Shown: positions 1 to 5,117 of the stretch, piece by piece
Layout: every line of letters begins with the position of its first letter
Position numbering within the stretch: the first letter of the stretch is position 1
NCBI GenBank assembly: GCA_030617525.1
Contig: JAUWVG010000221.1
Coordinates: 1 to 5,117, forward strand
Origin: Candidatus Aminicenantota bacterium
Lineage (GTDB): Bacteria; Acidobacteriota; Aminicenantia; Aminicenantales; Aminicenantaceae
Reading direction: 5' to 3'
DNA length: 5,117 bases
Program-made: the position numbers and the translations under genes
The notes under the pieces: generated by a model
Database searches by the model: none
What the model was told of the DNA's origin: nothing
The model's input: the letters and a program-made list of their open reading frames with translations, nothing else

Positions 1-193
1 CTTCAAAGTCTTTGACCAGGCCGCCCTCATACTCAATGGTGGTGAGACCTCCCGTTGATCCGGGGACAAACAGGGTGACAGTCCCGTTTGTAAATCCATG
101 TGAAATCACTTTTTGATCGACCGCACCCGTCAAATCATGCATATCACAAAAGCCGCTTGTGGAAAAACTCAGTTCATCGCTTAAAACCTTCAT
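1..193 (-). CDS. yjbQ: YjbQ/UPF0047 family protein (secondary thiamine-phosphate synthase type), N-terminal part
   Basis: Reading the minus strand from the ATG at 193 gives 64 codons before the window edge; the start of the protein is MKVLSDELSFSTSGFCDMHD. The segment with TVTLFVPGSTGGLTTIEYE followed by GGLVKDF is the typical first core strand-turn-strand of the UPF0047/YjbQ fold, and the family usually runs to about 130-140 residues, so roughly half is missing. A strong ribosome binding site, GGAGG at 204-200, lies six bases before the ATG and supports this start. Members are small cytoplasmic trimeric proteins. The E. coli member has been reported to have weak thiamine-phosphate synthase activity, but the true cellular role is unsettled, so the enzyme name should be treated as a family label. 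The gene is divergent from the dipeptidase gene at 333, and nothing suggests a shared function. Confidence 0.85.
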   Translation of the reverse strand, partial: MKVLSDELSFSTSGFCDMHDLTGAVDQKVISHGFTNGTVTLFVPGSTGGLTTIEYEGGLVKDFE

Positions 194-210
194 TGTTATC
201 CTCCTCTCTC

Positions 211-239
211 ATAATAAAGTAATAGAAGGGAGTTTTCAA
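211..239 (-). promoter_or_regulatory. Candidate sigma70-type promoter for the yjbQ-like gene
   Basis: On the minus strand, TTGAAA (239-234) and TATTAT (216-211) are separated by exactly 17 bases, each one mismatch from the sigma70 consensus. The start codon is at 193, so the predicted transcript would start at about 203-206 and have a very short leader, with the ribosome binding site almost at its 5' end. That tight spacing is the main reason for doubt; another promoter further upstream on the same strand is possible. Confidence 0.45.
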
Positions 240-258
240 TTTTCTAAAGTTGATTGAA
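235..258. promoter_or_regulatory. Perfect inverted repeat between divergent promoters, possible operator
   Basis: TTCAAT (235-240) and ATTGAA (253-258) form a perfect 6-base inverted repeat with a 12-base spacer, so half-site centres are 18 bases apart. The left arm overlaps the -35 box of the minus-strand promoter and the right arm overlaps the -35 box of the plus-strand promoter. A dimeric regulator bound here could control both genes. However, A/T-rich 6-mers recur by chance, and part of the symmetry arises because two similar -35 boxes face away from each other. Confidence 0.25.
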
Positions 259-278
259 GGAGCATGCTTGGATAGAAT
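250..278 (+). promoter_or_regulatory. Candidate sigma70-type promoter for the M19 dipeptidase gene
   Basis: TTGATT (250-255) and TAGAAT (273-278) are separated by 17 bases, with two and one mismatches to the sigma70 consensus. Transcription would start near 285, leaving a leader of about 48 A-rich bases before the ATG at 333. The spacer contains the perfect 8-base palindrome AGCATGCT (261-268), noted separately. Confidence 0.5.
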
Positions 279-332
279 GAGGGAAGAAAAAAATTCTAAA
301 AAACCAATTAAATTTGATACCGGAGGGAGAGT

Positions 333-1517
333 ATGAAAAAAATGAAGAGAATCTTTTTTATTTCTGTTCTTTTTTTAAGCTCCAATATGTTCTTGAATCC
401 CGTCTTTGCAGATACCAACGAAGACACACTGCATAAAAAAGCCGTAGTCTGGGATACCCATAACGATCTCGCCTACAGGGTGCTCTATGAAGGGCTGGAT
501 ATCGGCAAGCCCCTCCCGGCCGGGCATGTAGACATTCCGAAATTAAAAGAAGGTGGTGTCGATGTTCAGGTTGTTGCCTGTTTTGTGCAGAATTTTCTCT
601 ATCCAGACAAATGCGACGAGCAGGCATTAGAACTTATTCTAGCGATGAAAAAAGCTATCGAGGACAATTCGGACTCCGTTGAACTGGCCCGGACAGGATC
701 AGACGTAGAACGGATAATAAAGGCAGGAAAAATCGCGATGCCGCTGGCCATTGAGGGCGGCCATGCGATCGAAGACAATCTCGATACCCTCCGAAAATTC
801 TCAGAAATGGGTGTGTCGTCTATGACACTCACGCATAATATAACTCACGGTTGGGCGGATTCCAGCGGAGACAAACCTAGATGGAATGGATTAAACGATC
901 TAGGCAGAATGGTGGTCAAGGAAATGAACCGGCTGGGAATGGTCATCGATGTCTCTCATGTCTCAGATGAAACTTTTTTTGACGTGATCGAAACAACCAA
1001 AGATTCTGTGATATTTTCTCATTCAGGATGCAGAGCCCTAAATCCGCATCACAGAAATGTCAGCGATGATATGCTCCGGGCTCTGAAAAAAAACGGAGGA
1101 GTGATAGGGATTGTATTTGTTCTCCCTTTCCTGACACCCGAATACAACCAAGCAATGGGGGAACTTTCAGCCATCAGCCGCCCATGGTTTAATAAACTTC
1201 CGCCGATTGAGGATTTAGACGTCCGGATTGCCTTTGAACATCTCACATTGAGCCAGAATTGGCCGATGTACAACCTGCCAACCATCGAGGATGTCCTCGA
1301 TCATATCGATCATGCGGTCGAAATTGCAGGTGTGGATCATGTGGGTCTTGGAGCGGACATGTATCCCAGAACTCCCTCCCCTATTGGCATCCGTGGAGTC
1401 CAAGATTATCCCAACATCACACAAGGCCTGAAAAAACGCGGTTACACTGACGAAGAGATCCTAAAAATATTAGGCGGTAACTTCCTCCGAGTCTGGAAAC
1501 AGGTCACCAATAAATAA
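333..1517 (+). CDS. Secreted membrane-dipeptidase family (peptidase M19) zinc hydrolase
   Basis: The 394-residue product matches the M19 / renal dipeptidase family, whose members use two zinc ions to hydrolyse dipeptides, sometimes including D-amino-acid or beta-lactam-like bonds. The amidohydrolase-like barrel motifs appear in order. D41-T-H-N-D45 supplies the first H-x-D pair (H43, D45). AIEGGHAIED supplies the bridging glutamate (E141). The hallmark stretch GLNDLGRMVVKEMNRLGMVI leads into DVSHVS (H209). VIFSHSG gives H230, and HHRNVSD gives the family arginine region near R241. HVGLGADM supplies the late catalytic aspartate (D342), where many relatives have GSDFDG. No key residue is missing and the length is normal. 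Residues 1-26 look like a signal peptide (MKKMKR, a hydrophobic core, cleavage after VFA), so it probably acts outside the cytoplasm on peptides for nutrition or on cell-wall fragments. GGAGG at 322-326, six bases upstream, supports the start. It appears to be a single-gene unit with its own promoter. Substrate specificity within M19 cannot be told. Confidence 0.95.
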   Translation: MKKMKRIFFISVLFLSSNMFLNPVFADTNEDTLHKKAVVWDTHNDLAYRVLYEGLDIGKPLPAGHVDIPKLKEGGVDVQVVACFVQNFLYPDKCDEQALELILAMKKAIEDNSDSVELARTGSDVERIIKAGKIAMPLAIEGGHAIEDNLDTLRKFSEMGVSSMTLTHNITHGWADSSGDKPRWNGLNDLGRMVVKEMNRLGMVIDVSHVSDETFFDVIETTKDSVIFSHSGCRALNPHHRNVSDDMLRALKKNGGVIGIVFVLPFLTPEYNQAMGELSAISRPWFNKLPPIEDLDVRIAFEHLTLSQNWPMYNLPTIEDVLDHIDHAVEIAGVDHVGLGADMYPRTPSPIGIRGVQDYPNITQGLKKRGYTDEEILKILGGNFLRVWKQVTNK

Positions 1518-1551
1518 AGATTTGACCCTGCAGAATAATTAAGAAGTTGTC

Positions 1552-1570
1552 AACGAAATCGGGATTCGTT
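1552..1570 (+). terminator. Weak hairpin between dipeptidase and sigma-factor genes, possible terminator
   Basis: AACGAA (1552-1557) and TTCGTT (1565-1570) make a perfect 6-base stem with a 7-base loop, followed by CCGTTTTGATTT, which is only partly T-rich. The stem has just two G-C pairs, so it would be a poor intrinsic terminator. It could equally be a leader structure or chance. It is the only hairpin I found in the 79-base gap before the sigma gene, and I found no convincing sigma70 promoter in that gap, so read-through from the dipeptidase gene cannot be excluded. Confidence 0.2.
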
Positions 1571-1584
1571 CCGTTTTGATTTAT

Positions 1585-1590
1585 GAAGGA
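1585..1590 (+). promoter_or_regulatory. Ribosome binding site fixing the sigma-factor start
   Basis: GAAGGA lies six bases before the ATG at 1597. An in-frame TTG at 1576 would add seven residues, but it has no good ribosome binding site at the right distance and the added residues (start, IYEGNT) would read through this site, so the ATG is preferred. Confidence 0.7.
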
Positions 1591-1596
1591 AATACT

Positions 1597-2175
1597 ATGA
1601 ATGAAACAGAAATCGTGCAGATGGCTCAACAGGGTGACACCAGCGCCTTCCGGCAGCTCTTTGAGGAAAACAAGCGCAGAGTTTTCACGCTCGCTTTCCA
1701 GTACACCAAAAACAAAGAAGATGCCGAAGATATCCTTCAGGAAACGTTCATCAAGGCGTTCCATTCTCTCAACAAATTCAAAGCTCAAGACGATACGAAT
1801 TTTTCCTCCTGGCTCTACAGGATCGGCATCAATGCCAGCATTGACCATCTGAGGAAAAATAAAATGAAAAAAGACAACTATATCGACTCCGATCAGCTCC
1901 CCAGTATCTCTTCCGACGACGGATTCAGCCAGCCTGAACACGCTATAAGAATCAAAGAGATCCGCACAAAACTCGACCTGACCCTTAGCCAGCTGCCAAA
2001 GGGACAGCGTATGGTTTTTATCCTCCGCCACTACCAGCAGCTGTCTGTCAAAGAAATTGCCGACACCATGAAATGTTCGGAAGGGAGTGTTAAAAAACAA
2101 CTGTTCCGGGCGTTTCAAATGATAAAAAAACGCTTTAAAAGCCTCTTTCCGGAGGACAATTATGAAATGCAATAA
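1597..2175 (+). CDS. ECF-type (group 4) RNA polymerase sigma factor
   Basis: The 192-residue product has the two-domain layout and length of an extracytoplasmic-function sigma factor. Region 2 spans about residues 19-89. It includes the core-polymerase-binding region 2.2 segment DAEDILQETFIKAF (42-55) and the -10-reading region 2.3/2.4 segment, in which FSSWLYRIGINASIDHLRK (69-87) is close to the family pattern of W-L-x-x-I-A-x-N-x-x-x-D-x-x-R. A linker of about 35 residues follows. Region 4 spans about 124-181 and contains LSQLPKGQRMVFILRHYQQL and a helix-turn-helix at about 150-173 (SVKEIADTMKCSEGSVKKQL) for -35 recognition. There is no region 1 or 3 and no extra C-terminal domain. The stop lies inside the next gene, an anti-sigma factor, with a 14-base overlap, so the two are almost certainly a cognate pair. 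Autoregulation is common for such pairs, but I could not identify a convincing ECF-type promoter upstream. It resembles the RpoE-like part of the family, but no ECF subgroup can be assigned by eye. Confidence 0.95.
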   Translation: MNETEIVQMAQQGDTSAFRQLFEENKRRVFTLAFQYTKNKEDAEDILQETFIKAFHSLNKFKAQDDTNFSSWLYRIGINASIDHLRKNKMKKDNYIDSDQLPSISSDDGFSQPEHAIRIKEIRTKLDLTLSQLPKGQRMVFILRHYQQLSVKEIADTMKCSEGSVKKQLFRAFQMIKKRFKSLFPEDNYEMQ

Positions 2176-2869
2176 ATTCAGGGAAAACATCGTGCTCGAC
2201 CTTTACGGCGAGCTGGACAACAAAGAAAAGGCCGAACTGGAAGAGCATATCCAAGCGTGTGCAGAATGCGCTAAAGACTATGAGTATTCAAAGAGTGTTT
2301 TCCAGGCACTGGAAGACGCCGAGACTGAAGACATTCCCGAGCCCGCATGGGATTCCAACTGGGGAAAAATCAATCTGGCAATCCGGGATAAACCCAAACC
2401 GCAGCCATTGTTTGGACTTTCTCCCAAATGGACCTATGCAGCAGCGGGTGTCACACTCGTTTTTATTCTTGGGATTTTTACGGGCCGTTTCTGGCTCCCG
2501 CAAAAACAGGCAGGGCCTATCTCGGCCGAACTGTCCCAGGAATATATCCAAAGGACTCTCGCTCAGCACTTTGAAAATATCAAGCCCGTACTGGTCGAAA
2601 TGGCCAACTATACGGCACAAGATAATGGGAACGGCACCGTTCTGCTGGACAAGGCAGCCATGGAAAACCTTATTATCCAGAACATCCTTCTCAAGAGTCT
2701 TATCTCAGGGAAAAATCCGACAGCCGTTCAGATCCTTGAAGATGTGGACCTCGTCCTCAGAGAATTGGCGAACATAGACGAAGGAGACTCCGGGACAAAG
2801 TCGATGATCAAGAAACTCATCGACGATAGGGAGATCCTTGTCAATATGAAAATACTACAACATATGTAA
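2162..2869 (+). CDS. Zinc-finger (zf-HC2) transmembrane anti-sigma factor
   Basis: The 235-residue product begins with a zinc-binding anti-sigma domain. C3 is followed 26 residues later by H29-IQA-C33-AE-C36, the complete C...H-x3-C-x2-C set, and LDLYGELDNKEKAELEEHI is typical of the domain. A linker with several prolines (59-89) leads to one membrane segment at about 91-112 (YAAAGVTLVFILGIFTGRFW). The positively charged N-terminal side and the domain type place residues 1-90 in the cytoplasm and 113-235 outside. The outer part is predicted to be helical and has no recognised enzymatic motif. Its end, LEDVDLVLRELANID plus an IDDREILVNMKIL segment, resembles the tail of anti-sigma proteins I recall from Acidobacteriota-type bacteria. 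The role is to hold the upstream sigma factor at the membrane until an outside signal releases it, whether by proteolysis or by conformational change. GGAGGA at 2151-2156, five bases before the ATG and inside the sigma gene, together with the 14-base overlap indicates translational coupling. The downstream HEAT protein gene starts 11 bases after the stop, so they are co-transcribed. Confidence 0.9.
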   Translation: MKCNKFRENIVLDLYGELDNKEKAELEEHIQACAECAKDYEYSKSVFQALEDAETEDIPEPAWDSNWGKINLAIRDKPKPQPLFGLSPKWTYAAAGVTLVFILGIFTGRFWLPQKQAGPISAELSQEYIQRTLAQHFENIKPVLVEMANYTAQDNGNGTVLLDKAAMENLIIQNILLKSLISGKNPTAVQILEDVDLVLRELANIDEGDSGTKSMIKKLIDDREILVNMKILQHM

Positions 2870-2880
2870 GGAGACATAAA

Positions 2881-4569
2881 ATGAAGACAAAAAAGATGAC
2901 AGCCGTTATTCTTGCCGTTTCACTTTTCTGCGGCGGCATTCTTCTGGCCCAGAAGGAAGACAAAGCCAAGGAGATGTACGAAACAGCAAGAAAGCTCGTC
3001 TACGAAAAAAACTATGAACAAGCTATTAACTGGTACAAAAAGCTTATGCAAGAGTATGCCCAGAGCGCATATGTGGATGATTCCATGTACTGGCTGGCCT
3101 ACGCCCAGTACATGTACAGCAGAAATTTAGACAGCATGGAAATCCAGCTGAGGGAAAAAGAAAGAGCCCTCCAGCAGCTCAACAATCTTATTAAATCGCA
3201 TGAAGAAAGCAAATGGATCGACGATGCAAAGCAACTGAGGATCGAAATCGCCGAAGACCTGGTGCAAAAAGGGCTCGAAAACTACCGTGTCTTCATCAAC
3301 GGCAGTTTGATGGGATTGGAAGGGCTCGAAAGCCTGGAAGCCCTCCAGGGTTTAGCTGGCCTTGAAGGATTGGAGGGGCTGGAAGGGCTTGAGGCGTTGG
3401 GCAGCTTAAAAGGCCTCGAAGCCCTGGAAAGCCTTGATGCAGCCGCAGTCCTGGACAATCTCTATGTCCTTGGAGGAGAAAAACATGGAGAAGAGGAAGA
3501 CCCCGAAATTCAGTTAAAGCTTGTAGCCCTCAACGCGCTGATGAACATGGACGAGGAAAAAGCCTTCCCGATCCTGGTTAAAATCGTCCAGGAGGACGAA
3601 AGTCCTAAGCTCAGAGAACAAGCCATCTTCATACTCAGCCGGTCTAAAAAATCAGAGGTGATCCCCCTCCTCGTTGAACGGGCTACAACCGACCCGGAAA
3701 CAAAAGTTCGCGAGCAGGCCGTGTTCTGGCTGGGTCAGAGGAAAAGCAAGGAAAGTATGGATGCCATTTTAAAGATCTATGATTCCCAAACGGACACAAA
3801 GATCAAAGAACAAGTTATCTTTGCCCTCGCACAGCACGCCAAGAGCTCCAATGACGACAGGGCCTGGAAAAAGCTGATTGCTATCGCCGAAACCGACAAG
3901 GACATTAAAGCCCAGGAGCAGGCTATTTTCTGGATCGGACAGACCAAGGGAAAATCCTCCCCGGAAATTCTGATCGATATCTACGATAAGGGAGTCCCCC
4001 GGAAAGTCAAAGAACAGTTGATCTATTCTCTCTCTCAGACTAAAAACGATGCCGCCTATGACAAACTGGTTCAAATCGCCAAAGAAGATCCTGATGTCAA
4101 AACCAAAGAAACCGCCATCTTCTGGATCGGACAGATGAGGAAAGATGAACGAGGGCTGGAGACTTTAATAGACATCTATAACACTTCAAGCAGCACCAAA
4201 GTTAAAGAAAGCCTGATCCACGCTTTCTCTCAAAACAAGAGCACAAAGGCTAAGGATAAGCTTTTGGACATTGTAAAAAACGATACGGATGAAAAAGCCA
4301 GGGAGCAGGCCATCTTCTGGATAGGACAGGTCAAATCTGACAAAACTCTTGATGTGCTGGGAGATATCTACGCCAAAACAGACAGCAAGAAGGTGAAAGA
4401 ACAGATTATCCATGCATACGCTCAGAACAAAAGCAAAAAAGCGATTTTGGGACTCATTGAGATGGCCAAGGGAGAAAAAGATTTCGAGATGAAAAAATCG
4501 ATTATCTTCTGGCTCGGCCAATCCAAAGATGAAGCGGCCATCAAGTATCTCACAGAAATCCTCAAGTGA
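2881..4569 (+). CDS. Exported TPR/HEAT-repeat protein with a Leu-every-third-residue tract
   Basis: The 562-residue product has an N-terminal signal sequence (MKTKKM, hydrophobic 7-22, probable cleavage after LLA23). Residues 28-130 are TPR-like helical hairpins. AKEMYETARKLVYEKNYEQA and the repeat around 94-127 resemble the TPR segments of BamD/YbgF-type envelope proteins. Residues 143-185 form a tract with Leu at every third position, mostly as G-L-E or A-L-E triplets. An acidic linker (199-209) follows. Residues 210-562 are about 11 HEAT-type repeats of 31-36 residues, marked by a recurring [K/R]-E-Q-x-[I/V] motif with its Glu at 246, 278, 310, 346, 378, 410, 443, 475 and 508, plus a degenerate one at 539. 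There are no catalytic motifs; such proteins usually act as protein-binding scaffolds. C17 does not sit in a proper lipobox (preceded by S-L-F), so a lipoprotein is less likely than a periplasmic or secreted protein. A good ribosome binding site (GGAG, about eight bases upstream) and an 11-base gap to the anti-sigma gene indicate operon membership, suggesting an envelope partner or output of the sigma system. That functional link is inference. Confidence 0.85.
   Translation: MKTKKMTAVILAVSLFCGGILLAQKEDKAKEMYETARKLVYEKNYEQAINWYKKLMQEYAQSAYVDDSMYWLAYAQYMYSRNLDSMEIQLREKERALQQLNNLIKSHEESKWIDDAKQLRIEIAEDLVQKGLENYRVFINGSLMGLEGLESLEALQGLAGLEGLEGLEGLEALGSLKGLEALESLDAAAVLDNLYVLGGEKHGEEEDPEIQLKLVALNALMNMDEEKAFPILVKIVQEDESPKLREQAIFILSRSKKSEVIPLLVERATTDPETKVREQAVFWLGQRKSKESMDAILKIYDSQTDTKIKEQVIFALAQHAKSSNDDRAWKKLIAIAETDKDIKAQEQAIFWIGQTKGKSSPEILIDIYDKGVPRKVKEQLIYSLSQTKNDAAYDKLVQIAKEDPDVKTKETAIFWIGQMRKDERGLETLIDIYNTSSSTKVKESLIHAFSQNKSTKAKDKLLDIVKNDTDEKAREQAIFWIGQVKSDKTLDVLGDIYAKTDSKKVKEQIIHAYAQNKSKKAILGLIEMAKGEKDFEMKKSIIFWLGQSKDEAAIKYLTEILK
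3307..3435 (+). repeat. Coding triplet-residue repeat (Leu every third residue, G-L-E type)
   Basis: Fifteen consecutive leucines occur at exact three-residue spacing (residues 143, 146, 149 and so on to 185 of the HEAT protein). The intervening pairs are mainly E-G, E-A and E-S, with a few exceptions such as Q-G, A-G, G-S and K-G. After a break at A188, residues 191, 194 and 197 are again Leu in the same phase. At the DNA level the period is 9 bases, but the leucines use five of the six codons, and Gly and Glu codons also vary. The tract is therefore conserved as protein rather than as a recent DNA slippage product. Confidence 0.9.
3508..4563 (+). repeat. HEAT-repeat array with alternating two-repeat unit
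   Basis: About eleven helical repeats fill residues 210-561 of the protein. The conserved Glu of the recurring motif is spaced 32, 32, 36, 32, 32, 33, 32, 33 and 31 residues apart. Repeats alternate: one class reads FW[L/I]GQ after the motif (starting near 281, 350, 413, 478 and 542), the other reads FALAQ, YSLSQ, HAFSQ or HAYAQ (near 313, 381, 446 and 511). The real duplication unit therefore looks like a pair of about 65 residues (about 195 bases). The first two repeats, around 210-255, are more divergent. Confidence 0.85.
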
Positions 4570-4605
4570 TTTGTTTCAATGGAATCAACAAGGAAAAATA
4601 GGACT

Positions 4606-5117
4606 ATGAAAAAATCAAATAAAACAATCCTGGGGACGGCTGCGGCCGTCCTCTATTTGCTGGCCGTACTGCCTGTTTTGGGTGTGGCTGCCGAAGTGAC
4701 CTTTAAAGGAGATGTGACATATCTGGACAAGGACAACCTCTCTCTCGAGAAAAAATTCGAATCGGCCTTCAAAACATTCAGGCAGGGAAAGAAATTCGAC
4801 ACCTATTTTACCGGCTATATCTATATCAGCCGTCACTATATCCGTTTTGGAAATGAAGGAACTTCCGGAGAACCTTACAAACTTTACATTGAAAAAAACA
4901 AAATCAAGATCCGGAGGACCAGGACAAAAGGTTACAGCATGACCTCTGACGCAGGAAAAAAGGACCAATCACCCACCGGAGTCATCTTCCTCCACAGTGC
5001 AGCCAATGGAGAGATCCTCGATTCGAGTCACATCGATCTGGAAGAAACTTTTACGGTTGAGGATTATCCACTCTACTGGTTTGGAGAGGCCAACCAAAAT
5101 GAGAGTTTTAAATTTCT
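4606..5117 (+). CDS. Exported protein of unknown N-terminal domain, HEAT-like segment at the cut end (partial)
   Basis: The frame opens at the ATG at 4606 and is still open after 170 full codons at the window end. Residues 1-29 are a signal peptide (MKKSNK, then a hydrophobic stretch, cleavage likely after VAA29). The mature start, about residues 30-150, has alternating hydrophobic and charged residues suggesting beta strands, including DTYFTGYIYISRHYI (65-79), YKLYIEKNKIKIR (91-103) and TGVIFLHSA (124-132). I do not recognise this domain with certainty. The last residues, LYWFGEANQNESFKFL (156-171), resemble the end of the preceding protein, FWLGQSKDEAAIKYL. The rest of the gene may therefore encode HEAT repeats, making this a partner or partial paralogue of that protein. 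AAGGA at 4590-4594 is rather far (11 bases) from the ATG, while TAGGA at 4599-4603 is very close, so translation initiation may be weak. The gap from the upstream stop is 36 bases with no terminator, so it is part of the same operon. Confidence 0.8.
   Translation, partial: MKKSNKTILGTAAAVLYLLAVLPVLGVAAEVTFKGDVTYLDKDNLSLEKKFESAFKTFRQGKKFDTYFTGYIYISRHYIRFGNEGTSGEPYKLYIEKNKIKIRRTRTKGYSMTSDAGKKDQSPTGVIFLHSAANGEILDSSHIDLEETFTVEDYPLYWFGEANQNESFKF

Noticed and set aside
1576..1596. Earlier TTG start for the sigma factor
   Set aside because: It would add seven residues read through the evident GAAGGA ribosome binding site. The ATG at 1597 has correct spacing and matches normal ECF length.
1518..1596. 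sigma70 promoter using TTGACC (1522-1527) or TTGTCA (1547-1552) in front of the sigma gene
   Set aside because: Neither box has a reasonable -10 sequence at 16-18 bases.
1504..2190. A 228-codon open frame on the minus strand covering the whole sigma-factor gene
   Set aside because: It lies opposite a clearly conserved ECF sigma gene, its product resembles no family I know, and it is best explained as an antisense shadow of the sigma coding frame.
2914..2934. Lipoprotein signal (C17) in the HEAT protein
   Set aside because: The residues before the Cys are S-L-F, and Phe next to the Cys does not fit a lipobox. An ordinary signal peptide cut after A23 fits better.
3307..3435. Microsatellite-like or CRISPR-like DNA repeat
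   Set aside because: The 9-base period is degenerate at the DNA level, in frame with the coding sequence, and has no spacers. It is a protein-level repeat.
3769..4521. Minus-strand open frames with repeated NxFF-type motifs opposite the HEAT array
   Set aside because: They are reverse readings of the recurrent E-Q-A-I-F-W codons. The apparent repeat is inherited from the real gene on the plus strand.
4615..4968. Minus-strand open frame opposite the last partial gene
   Set aside because: The plus frame has a ribosome binding site, a signal peptide and operon context. The minus frame has none of these.

Overview
The window looks like a piece of a bacterial chromosome of moderate GC content (roughly upper forties percent by eye), densely coded, with Shine-Dalgarno sites and signal peptides. 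The best lineage guess is Candidatus Aminicenantes or another Acidobacteriota-related group. That guess rests on the ECF sigma / zinc-finger anti-sigma / HEAT-repeat gene order, on the C-terminal tail of the anti-sigma protein, and on the Leu-every-third-residue tract. All of this is recalled family knowledge, not a search, so it is a moderate-confidence inference. No mobile element, CRISPR array, tRNA or rRNA was seen.

Left end (1-332): the 5' part of a YjbQ/UPF0047-family gene on the minus strand, cut by the window edge, diverges from a plus-strand gene. The 139-base space between them holds two good back-to-back sigma70-type promoters, with a perfect 6+6 inverted repeat between them that overlaps both -35 boxes. 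Positions 333-1517 encode a secreted M19 (renal-dipeptidase family) zinc peptidase with every expected metal-ligand and catalytic position present.

Right part (1597-5117): a compact plus-strand gene cluster. An ECF sigma factor overlaps by 14 bases a single-pass membrane anti-sigma factor with a complete zinc-binding C-H-C-C set. After 11 bases comes a 562-residue exported protein with N-terminal TPR-like helices, a strict Leu-every-third-residue tract of about 45 residues, and about 11 HEAT repeats that alternate between two types. After 36 bases comes another exported protein, cut by the window end. It begins with an unrecognised domain and reaches a segment resembling the preceding protein's HEAT motif just where the window stops. 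No clear terminator separates these genes.

Inferred joint role: the sigma/anti-sigma pair senses something at the envelope, and the co-encoded exported repeat proteins are either its output or partners of the anti-sigma periplasmic domain. This sigma, anti-sigma and paired HEAT-protein module is the most interesting part of the window. Its function cannot be read from sequence alone.
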